Of a stretch of DNA of 64,000 nt, positions 1 to 6,575 are shown piece by piece. Below the pieces are notes generated by a model. It worked only from the letters and a program-made list of their open reading frames with translations. It had not been told where the DNA came from and ran no database searches. Source of the stretch: JANWXD01 sp035575135 (lineage in GTDB: Bacteria > Acidobacteriota > Terriglobia > Bryobacterales > Bryobacteraceae). Numbering within the stretch: the stretch's first letter is position 1; each line of letters opens with the position of its first letter. The translations under genes were made by a program, and so were the position numbers. Where the stretch lies: contig DATLYE010000032.1 in assembly GCA_035575135.1 (NCBI GenBank), forward strand, positions 1 to 64,000, given 5' to 3'.

Positions 1-524
1 GGGTTGCGTCCGCCCCCCTCCAGCGTCACCGTCGCATCCAGGGGACTGCGCACCGCCCGCAGCACTCCCGTCACATCCGCCCGGGCGGTGGGCACAATGT
101 GAAAGTAGCCCTCCTCGGCGCGCAACTCGTAGCGGCCCGGAAACCCCGCCCGGTGGTAGGCTTCAAGGGCCGTGCGCAACACCAGCCCCGGGTCGGCCGG
201 CTCCCCCTCAGGCCCCACATCGAAAGAGAATTGCAGATATCCGCCGCGAGGAGCCAGCGCCCGGCCCCCCGCCGCGGGATTGAGCGTCACGTCCACGTAA
301 TCGCCAGGATATATCAGCGGGGCCTCCTCAAAGGTGACCAGCCAGCGGTATCTTTCTACGAATGTGTGCGCCACCGATTGCAGCGGCCGGACATAGTCCG
401 CCCAGAACGTCGCCACCGAGCCGGCCACGCTGATGTTGCCCGCGGGCGAGGTTACCTGGCTGCGCGCCAGGGGAGACCCTGCAGCCAAGGCCGGCATGAT
501 CCGGCAGAAGCCCCGCCGGGTCAT
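1..524 (-). CDS. Exported protein of unknown function, C-terminus beyond window edge
   Basis: An open frame runs leftward off the window. I start it at the ATG at 522-524 because a TTGGAG ribosome-binding site lies seven bases upstream and the protein then begins MTRRGFCR, a twin-arginine-like signal followed by an Ala-rich stretch. An in-frame ATG at 633-635 would add 37 residues but has no ribosome-binding site. About 174 residues are visible, with an aromatic middle (FWADYVRPLQ, FVERYRWL) and a beta-rich later part. I do not recognise the family. Two short palindromes lie upstream. Confidence 0.6.
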   Translation of the reverse strand, partial: MTRRGFCRIMPALAAGSPLARSQVTSPAGNISVAGSVATFWADYVRPLQSVAHTFVERYRWLVTFEEAPLIYPGDYVDVTLNPAAGGRALAPRGGYLQFSFDVGPEGEPADPGLVLRTALEAYHRAGFPGRYELRAEEGYFHIVPTARADVTGVLRAVRSPLDATVTLEGGGRN

Positions 525-548
525 TAAATCGCTCCAACTCCTCCCGGA

Positions 549-565
549 GGGAAACACTGTTTCCC
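549..565. promoter_or_regulatory. Palindrome GGGAAAC-ACT-GTTTCCC, possible operator
   Basis: A perfect 7-base inverted repeat with a 3-base centre lies about 25 bases upstream of the start of the left-edge gene. This position would suit a repressor site or a leader hairpin. The role is inferred from position and symmetry only. Confidence 0.35.
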
Positions 566-636
566 GCATACCGCCTTCCTGGGCCGGATCTGAGACGGCA
601 CAAATAGAGACACCGGCAAGATCGGAAAGTTGCATG

Positions 637-649
637 GGTAATCGTTACC
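637..649. promoter_or_regulatory. Palindrome GGTAA-TCG-TTACC, possible operator
   Basis: A second perfect inverted repeat lies about 70 bases upstream of the 549-565 palindrome, in the 267-base gap between the Fn3 lipoprotein stop and the left-edge gene. Nothing else recognisable was seen in this gap. Confidence 0.25.
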
Positions 650-791
650 AGGTTAATTCCGTCGCAAGTCAGGCTTATTTACTTGTCCAGAGCCGCCGGC
701 GCATTGCCGTGCGGTTCGATGCCGGAGGCCCCGTGCCTGCTACCGCCGCCGCCCGAGCGGCCCAAGGGGGCCTCTTCTCCGGAGGCGCCCT

Positions 792-1790
792 TTACGGAAG
801 CTCCGCTTCCACAGGCGCCGAGCGCCCGCTCTCATTGCCGAGGCGATCGGCCGCCGAGACAGCGTAACGGTAGCGTTTGCCGCGCTCCACGCGCGCGTCG
901 CTGAAGGAAGGTGCCGCGAGCAGGCCCGAGATTCTCTCGAAAGATCCGTCCTCCGCCGCTCGCCAGACAAAGTAGCCCGCCACGTCCGGGTCGCGATCCG
1001 GATCCCACGACAGCTCGATCGCAGCCGGGCCGGCCACCGCCACCAGCCCCGACGGAACGGCGGGGGGGAAGCGATCGAGGGGAGTGATGGCGACGGGTGC
1101 GGTCCGCTCGCTCCGCGCTTCCGAGTTGCCGCTCACCAGTACGGCCTCGACCGCATATTCGTAGGTGCGGCCGAACTCGGCCGTGCGGTCCACCCAGCGC
1201 AGTTCCGTGGATGTTCCGGCGACGGCCGCGGGCTGCTTGTCCTGTTTGCGGTAAATGCGGTATGTTTTGCCGGCTCGCGAGTCCGGGTCCTCCCAGTTCA
1301 GGACCACGCCCTCGGGCGCGCTCTCCGCGCGGAGGTTCTGCGGAACGCCCAGGGGCGGAACCACATGCACGATGGCGAAATCCGACCAGTTGCTCCAGCG
1401 GCCCTTCCGATGGGCGATGCGCACGCGGCAGAACACCTCCCGCCCGGCCCAGCCACCGGCGGCGAGCTCCACGCGACAGGGCCCGGGGGTGTGGCAGGGC
1501 GGGTCGAGTCGTTGCGCGGCGGCATACCAGCCTTCCTCGCTGAACGAGGGACCGTCCCAGGGACCGGCGCGCAGCTCAATCCCACCCAGCCGCAGCAGGA
1601 GGCCTTCGGTGGTCCGGGAGGGAACGGTGAACTCCACCACGAGCCGATCCGCGTATTGATACGCCCTCAGGTCGGTCACCCGCTCGGGAATGTTGAGTGC
1701 GGGAGGAAGCGGATCGCCGACGTAACCGCACGAGCACAGCACCATGGCCAGCGCGGGCAAAAGGCAGGCAGAAGGCGGGCGGCGCCTCAC
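792..1790 (-). CDS. Lipoprotein with fibronectin type III-like repeats
   Basis: This 332-residue protein has a basic start, a short hydrophobic segment and a lipobox-like VLCSC with Cys21 as the likely lipidation site. The rest is beta-rich. Two fibronectin-like units are visible at roughly 140-230 and 240-330, each with the YRIYRK or YFVWR strand and a Y-x-Y-A-V-x-A ending. It probably sits on the periplasmic side of a membrane and has a binding rather than enzymatic role. The GTG start at 1790 overlaps the hslU stop (GTGA), so translation is probably coupled to the HslVU protease. The link between the two is inferred from this overlap alone. Confidence 0.75.
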   Translation of the reverse strand: MRRRPPSACLLPALAMVLCSCGYVGDPLPPALNIPERVTDLRAYQYADRLVVEFTVPSRTTEGLLLRLGGIELRAGPWDGPSFSEEGWYAAAQRLDPPCHTPGPCRVELAAGGWAGREVFCRVRIAHRKGRWSNWSDFAIVHVVPPLGVPQNLRAESAPEGVVLNWEDPDSRAGKTYRIYRKQDKQPAAVAGTSTELRWVDRTAEFGRTYEYAVEAVLVSGNSEARSERTAPVAITPLDRFPPAVPSGLVAVAGPAAIELSWDPDRDPDVAGYFVWRAAEDGSFERISGLLAAPSFSDARVERGKRYRYAVSAADRLGNESGRSAPVEAELP

Positions 1791-3145
1791 AGAATGTAGC
1801 GGCTCAGGTCCTGGTCCTTGACGATGTCGGCCAGCTGTTTGCGCACGTAGGCACCGTCAATCTTGACGACTTTTTTCTTGAGATCGGGGCCCTCGAACGA
1901 GATCTCTTCCAGGAGTTTCTCCATGATGGTGTGGAGCCGCCGCGCACCGATATTCTCCGCGCTCTCGTTGACGCGGGCGGCGAAGCGGGCGATCTCCTCG
2001 AGCGCGTCGTCGGTGAACGTCAGCTTGATGCCCTCGGTCTCGAGCAGCGCCTGGTACTGCTTGACCAGAGCATTTTTCGGCTCCTTGAGGATCCGGATGA
2101 AATCTTCTTCGGTCAGCGACTTCAGCTCGACACGGATGGGGAAGCGGCCCTGAAGTTCGGGGATCAGGTCGCTTGGCTTGGAGACGTGGAAGGCCCCGGC
2201 GGCGATGAACAGGATGTGATCCGTGCGCACGAAGCCGTAGCGGGTATTGACGGTCGTGCCCTCCACGATGGGCAGGATGTCTCGCTGGACGCCTTCGCGG
2301 CTGACGTCCGGTCCGTGGCCGGACTCGCGTCCTGCGATCTTGTCAATCTCGTCCAGGAAGATGATCCCGCTGCGTTCCACGCGGTCAATGGCGATCCGCG
2401 TGACCTGATCCATATCAATCAGTTTTTCCTCCTCCTCCTGGATCAGGTATTCCAGGGCCTCGGCCACGCGCATCTTGCGCTTGCGGGTGCGGCCGGCGAA
2501 CAGTCCCGGCAGCACGTCCTTGATGTTGAACTCCATCTCTTCGACGCCCATGTTGGTGGCGATTTCGAAGGTGGGTCCGCGCTGCTTGACGTCAATCTCC
2601 ACCATGCGGTCGTCGAGCTTGCCGGCCCGCAGTTTCTCGCGAAGCTTTTCGCGCGTGCGTTCCAGGCTCTCGGTGGCCTCCGGCTGCGGCGGCATGAGCA
2701 GGTCGAGCAGCCGTTCTTCGGCGTTGCGCTCGGCGCGCTCGGCCACCTCGTCGAGCTTTTCTTCGCGCACCATGTCAATGGCGATGTCCACCAGATCACG
2801 GATCATGGACTCGACATCGCGACCCACATAGCCGACCTCGGTGAACTTGCTGGCCTCCACCTTGAGGAAGGGCGAGTTGGCGAGCTTGGCCAGGCGCCGC
2901 GCGATCTCGGTCTTGCCCACTCCCGTCGGGCCGATCATGAGGATATTCTTCGGGTAGACCTCTTCGGCCATCTCCGGATCCAGCTTCTGCCGCCGGATAC
3001 GGTTGCGGAGCGCGATGGCCACGGCCCGCTTGGCCTCCGCCTGGCCGATGACGTACTTATCCAGCTCCCGGACGATCTCACGAGGAGTCAGCTCGTCCAG
3101 GGCCGGGGTTTCTTCCGTGGCTTGAACCGGGAGGTAGATAACCAT
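1787..3145 (-). CDS. hslU: HslU, ATPase subunit of the HslVU protease
   Basis: HslU is the AAA+ unfoldase that feeds proteins into the HslV peptidase chamber. The protein (452 residues; the family is near 443) has TPREIVRELDKYVIGQ at the start, Walker A GPTGVGKT at 72-79, the pore motif GYVGRDVES, an insertion (I) domain with acidic runs, Walker B IIFLDEID, and the typical C-terminus DLSRYIL that docks into HslV. The frame is open much further upstream into hslV, but the ATG at 3145 fits the family start and lies 2 bases after the hslV stop. It is co-transcribed with hslV and the lipoprotein gene. Confidence 0.96.
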   Translation of the reverse strand: MVIYLPVQATEETPALDELTPREIVRELDKYVIGQAEAKRAVAIALRNRIRRQKLDPEMAEEVYPKNILMIGPTGVGKTEIARRLAKLANSPFLKVEASKFTEVGYVGRDVESMIRDLVDIAIDMVREEKLDEVAERAERNAEERLLDLLMPPQPEATESLERTREKLREKLRAGKLDDRMVEIDVKQRGPTFEIATNMGVEEMEFNIKDVLPGLFAGRTRKRKMRVAEALEYLIQEEEEKLIDMDQVTRIAIDRVERSGIIFLDEIDKIAGRESGHGPDVSREGVQRDILPIVEGTTVNTRYGFVRTDHILFIAAGAFHVSKPSDLIPELQGRFPIRVELKSLTEEDFIRILKEPKNALVKQYQALLETEGIKLTFTDDALEEIARFAARVNESAENIGARRLHTIMEKLLEEISFEGPDLKKKVVKIDGAYVRKQLADIVKDQDLSRYIL

Positions 3146-3147
3146 GG

Positions 3148-3687
3148 CTAACCGAGCTCCTCGTACGTCACATTCTCGTTCGTGTAGATACAAATCCGGC
3201 CGGCGATCGCCATCGCCTTCTCGGCAATGGCGCGGGCGCTCAGGCTCGTGTTTTCCATCAGCGCCACGGCCGCGGCCTTGGCAAATCCGCCGCCCGAGCC
3301 GATGGCGGCCACATGCTCGTCCGGCTCGATCACGTCTCCGCTGCCGCTGACGATGTAGGTGTTCTGAACGTCGGCAACCAGCAGCAACGCCTCCAGGTGG
3401 CGGAGCACACGGTCCGTGCGCCACTCCTTGGCCAGCTCGACGACGCTCCGGGCCAAGTTGCCCCCGTGTTGCTCCAATTTGGACTCGAAACGGGAAAACA
3501 GCGCGAAGGCGTCGGCCGTGGAGCCTGCAAATCCGGCTAGAATCCGGTCGTTGTACAGGCGGCGGAGCTTGCGGGCCGAGGATTTGAACACCTCCTGGCC
3601 GAACGTAACCTGCCCGTCGCCGGCCATCACGACCTTTCCGTCTCTGCGCACGCACAGGACAGTCGTGGATCGTACGGTGGGCCTCAT
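3148..3687 (-). CDS. hslV: HslV, proteolytic subunit of the HslVU protease
   Basis: HslV is a proteasome-like N-terminal-nucleophile threonine protease that forms the double hexamer degraded-protein chamber of HslVU. It has 179 residues. TTVLCVRRDGKV and MAGDGQVT match the family start, and the later GSGGGFAKAAA and YTNENV segments are typical. The catalytic Thr is most likely Thr8 after a short MRPTVRS propeptide. Many longer family members have HG before the Thr, but here it is RS. The upstream antiporter gene ends 13 bases before this start. A possible -10 (TAAAAT, 3703-3708) overlaps the antiporter stop. Confidence 0.95.
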   Translation of the reverse strand: MRPTVRSTTVLCVRRDGKVVMAGDGQVTFGQEVFKSSARKLRRLYNDRILAGFAGSTADAFALFSRFESKLEQHGGNLARSVVELAKEWRTDRVLRHLEALLLVADVQNTYIVSGSGDVIEPDEHVAAIGSGGGFAKAAAVALMENTSLSARAIAEKAMAIAGRICIYTNENVTYEELG

Positions 3688-3700
3688 GGAGTGGGAACTT

Positions 3701-4993
3701 TTATTTTACCGCAGCCGCCTGGTGCGGCTGGACGTGGCGCCGCCACATTTGTCGAAACAGCGCAAACGCTTCCGGCTGGCGGCGTCCGAGCACGTACCGC
3801 ACCACGCCGGCCGCAAACCAGAGGAAATAGGCGCCGGTGACCCAGGCGTGCACATGCCGGGCGATCACGCCGGCGAACCCCGGTCCGGGCGGAACGGGCG
3901 AGAAGGCGAACTGAATGAACCACAGGGCGAACAGCGCGGAAGCCTCCCACCACACCAGGCGCATGTTGACCAGGAACAGCATCCCTACCAGGGACTGGCC
4001 GAGCGTCATCAGGATCTCCAGGCTCTGCTGCGCATCGAAGGCGATCACGGAGGGCCGACCGCGACTGATCGAATACACGATGGGCAGCATGGCGGCCAGC
4101 AGCGTCCACTGGTTGATATTACTGGAAACCATGTTCATCAGCGACATGGAGGCCCGCTCCACGGTGCGGGCCCAGTAGAACGCCGAGACCTTCTCCGGAA
4201 ACTCGGACACGAGCGGCGCCACCCATTGCACGAAGACGAAGGCCGGCACACCGAGCAGAAACGAGATGGCCAGCAGGCTGCCCAGGAACGGTTCCGCGGA
4301 GACGTAGATCAGAACGCCGCCGGCAAGGAACAAGACCGTGATCACCGCGTTGCGAATGCGACGGCGTGCTTTTACGATCGTGCGCGGGATCAGCTCGAGC
4401 TCCTCCATGCCCTCCGCCCCCTGGGGCGGCATGCGGCGCAGCACCGCCAGGTATGCCGCGTAGAGGAGGATCAGCACCGCCGCGTCGAACAGATTGAGCG
4501 ACGCCTTGGCCCAGATGAACGCGATGTAGACGAGCGGCACGGCCAGGCCCACGACCTCAACGCAGTGCTCCTCGGCAAGAGGAATGGCGCGCAGCGGCCT
4601 GCCGTAGCGGCGGCGGCAAAACACGGCGGCGACTGCGTAGATCATGGGCCACCCCAGACCCGTGAGCAGCCGGAGAGCGCCCGTCAGATTGGCGAGCAGC
4701 AGCGGCACCTGCTGCTTCCAGGCCAGCACGAACTCCACCGCGAATTCCGGCAGGGTCTGGAGCCAGGCCAGGATCGCCAGAGCGAACCCCTGGGCGACAA
4801 AAAATTGCGCCGACTCGGCCGCCCAGGCGATCATCATCGCCGCCAGCAGGATGGCCGGCGTAGCCCAAAGCGCCGTCGCCGGCGACACGGAGCGGATCGG
4901 GATGGCGAGCAGGAGAGGAAGAAGGCACCACAACAGCAGGCGCGGCGGCGCAGCGGCGCGCTCCAGGCCGCGGTCATACGAAGAAAACTTCAT
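3701..4993 (-). CDS. Sodium/calcium exchanger-family membrane antiporter
   Basis: This 430-residue integral membrane protein has about 11 hydrophobic segments and two related acidic motifs: AWLQTLPEFAVEFV near residue 80 and WVAPLVSEFPEKVSAF in the second half. They correspond to the alpha-repeats that bind the cation in the CaCA superfamily, so I call it a cation/proton or sodium/calcium antiporter of the inner membrane. The motifs are not canonical (QTLPEF rather than GTSLPE), so substrate is uncertain. The first 20 bases overlap the end of nadB, and no strong ribosome-binding site is visible, which suggests translational coupling. Confidence 0.75.
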   Translation of the reverse strand: MKFSSYDRGLERAAAPPRLLLWCLLPLLLAIPIRSVSPATALWATPAILLAAMMIAWAAESAQFFVAQGFALAILAWLQTLPEFAVEFVLAWKQQVPLLLANLTGALRLLTGLGWPMIYAVAAVFCRRRYGRPLRAIPLAEEHCVEVVGLAVPLVYIAFIWAKASLNLFDAAVLILLYAAYLAVLRRMPPQGAEGMEELELIPRTIVKARRRIRNAVITVLFLAGGVLIYVSAEPFLGSLLAISFLLGVPAFVFVQWVAPLVSEFPEKVSAFYWARTVERASMSLMNMVSSNINQWTLLAAMLPIVYSISRGRPSVIAFDAQQSLEILMTLGQSLVGMLFLVNMRLVWWEASALFALWFIQFAFSPVPPGPGFAGVIARHVHAWVTGAYFLWFAAGVVRYVLGRRQPEAFALFRQMWRRHVQPHQAAAVK

Positions 4994-6506
4994 CTGTGCA
5001 CTTGGTGATGAGGGAATGTTTCTGATACTCCGGCCTTTTCTCAGGATAGTCCGTGCGGAAATGAGCCCCACGGCTCTCCTTGCGCGCCAGGGCGCACCGG
5101 GCGATAAGCCAGGCGACCTGCACCATGTTGCGCAGCTCGAACAGAAGCCGGTTCGGCTCGGGACAGCGCCGGTGGGGGAGGCTCGCCAGCCGCTCGCAGG
5201 CTCTCTCGAGTCCTTCGCCCGAGCGGATGATCCCGCAGTAGCGCCAGGTGAGCTCGCGAAGCTCCGGTTCGGTAAGCTCGGGGAACTCGGGCTCGGGCAG
5301 TGGCGCCCGGGCCGGGTGCGGCGCGCCCGCCAGCTCGCGCATGGCCCGCCCCGCCCGCGCTCCGAACACGACGCCCTCCAGCAGCGAGTTGCTCGCCAAG
5401 CGATTGGCGCCGTGTACTCCCGTCGCCGCCACTTCGCCGGCGGCGAACAGCCGCGGCAGATTGGTTCTCCCGTCCAGATCCGTCCGCACGCCGCCCATCG
5501 CATAATGGGCGGCCGGATGCACGGGAGCCAGGTCCTTGGTCAGATCGATCCCGTAGCGCAGGCACGTTTCGTAAATCCGGGGAAACCGGCGGCGGACAAA
5601 ATCGGCCGGCAGGTGTGTCAGGTCCAGAAAGACGTGCGGTTCGCCCGTGCGCTCGATCTCCGCTACAATCGAGCGCGCCACCACGTCCCGCGGGGCAAGT
5701 TCTTTGAGAGGGTGGTAGCGCTCCATGAAACGCTCTCCGGAGGCGTTCCGGAGCAGCGCGCCTTCGCCGCGGAGGGCTTCCGAAAGCAGGAACCGCGGCG
5801 CACCCTCCAGATGCAGTGCGGTGGGGTGGAACTGGACAAACTCGATATCGCTGATTTCCGCTCCCGCGCGGTAGGCGGCGGCGACACCGTCCCCGGTGGC
5901 CACGTCGGGGTTGGTGGTTTCACGATACACACGGCCCAGGCCGCCTGTGGCCAGAAGGACGGCCCGGGCATAGAGGGGCACGGCGCGGCGCGTGGTCGCG
6001 TCGCAGGCCACGACACCGGCCACTTCTCCGTCCGCGACCAGAAGGTCCGTAACGGCCGTGAAGCTCTGGAACTGCACGTTCGCGAGCGAAGCCGCCTTCT
6101 GATACAGCGTGCGCGAGATCTCGCGTCCCGTCGAATCGCCGTGGGCGTGCAATACGCGGCGGCGGCTGTGAGCGCCCTCCTGTGTGAAAGCGAGCCGCGA
6201 ACCCTCGCGGTCAAACTGGGCGCCCCACTCGATCAGCTCCTGGATGGCGGCAGGCCCCTCCTCCACCAGCGTGCGGACGGCGGCGCGGTCACAAAGACCG
6301 TCACCCGCGGCCAGGGTGTCCTGCTCGTGCAGCTCGACCTCGTCCTCGTCGCTCAAGGCCGCCGCGATCCCGCCCTGGGCGTACTCGGAGCTGGATTCGT
6401 GCAGGCTGTCTTTCGCGACCACCAGCACGCGACCCGCTTCGGCCAGTTCGATGGCGGCGCGGAGTCCGGCGACACCCGCTCCGACCACGAGGAAATCCGG
6501 ATGCAT
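4974..6506 (-). CDS. nadB: L-aspartate oxidase
   Basis: NadB oxidises L-aspartate to iminoaspartate with FAD, the first step of de novo NAD synthesis. The 510-residue protein starts with the FAD dinucleotide fold (FLVVGAGVAGLRAAI) and has SSEYAQGGIAAA, the active-site region HSRRRVLHAHGDSTGREI, HYAMGGVRTDLDGRTN and ANRLASNSLLEG, all typical of L-aspartate oxidase rather than succinate dehydrogenase. nadA and nadC are not in the window. A TAGAAT box lies about 12 bases upstream of the start codon. The end overlaps the antiporter gene by 20 bases, so these two unrelated functions probably share a transcript. Confidence 0.93.
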   Translation of the reverse strand: MHPDFLVVGAGVAGLRAAIELAEAGRVLVVAKDSLHESSSEYAQGGIAAALSDEDEVELHEQDTLAAGDGLCDRAAVRTLVEEGPAAIQELIEWGAQFDREGSRLAFTQEGAHSRRRVLHAHGDSTGREISRTLYQKAASLANVQFQSFTAVTDLLVADGEVAGVVACDATTRRAVPLYARAVLLATGGLGRVYRETTNPDVATGDGVAAAYRAGAEISDIEFVQFHPTALHLEGAPRFLLSEALRGEGALLRNASGERFMERYHPLKELAPRDVVARSIVAEIERTGEPHVFLDLTHLPADFVRRRFPRIYETCLRYGIDLTKDLAPVHPAAHYAMGGVRTDLDGRTNLPRLFAAGEVAATGVHGANRLASNSLLEGVVFGARAGRAMRELAGAPHPARAPLPEPEFPELTEPELRELTWRYCGIIRSGEGLERACERLASLPHRRCPEPNRLLFELRNMVQVAWLIARCALARKESRGAHFRTDYPEKRPEYQKHSLITKCTDEVFFV

Positions 6507-6512
6507 CTCACT

Positions 6513-6518
6513 GCGATT
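6513..6518 (-). promoter_or_regulatory. Possible -10 box (TAGAAT) of nadB
   Basis: TAGAAT sits just upstream of the nadB ATG at 6506, implying a very short leader. No convincing -35 is seen at normal spacing. Similar boxes lie before sixA, the S55 peptidase gene and selC. Confidence 0.35.
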
Positions 6519-6540
6519 CTAGCAGGACGGCCGGCGGCCA

Positions 6541-6555
6541 CCCCAAAAAATGGGG
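6541..6555. terminator. Small inverted repeat CCCCA-(A5)-TGGGG downstream of the hydrolase gene
   Basis: A 5-base stem with an A/T-rich loop lies between the stop of the tandem hydrolase gene (6576) and the nadB start. It could be a weak terminator or an operator. No T-run follows, so the terminator call is tentative. Confidence 0.25.
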
Positions 6556-6575
6556 ACATACCAGGCTGACGGAAT

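Noticed and set aside
1697..3151. A long plus-strand frame (484 codons) opposite hslU
   Set aside because: It is a mirror of the hslU coding frame in GC-rich DNA. HslU has family motifs along its whole length, and the mirror frame has none.
3146..3655. N-terminal extension of hslU into hslV
   Set aside because: The frame is open, but the ATG at 3145 gives the family N-terminus, and the extension would overlap hslV almost completely.
4644..6569. A 641-codon plus-strand frame opposite nadB and the antiporter gene
   Set aside because: Its composition matches an antisense shadow, and the minus strand encodes clear NadB motifs.
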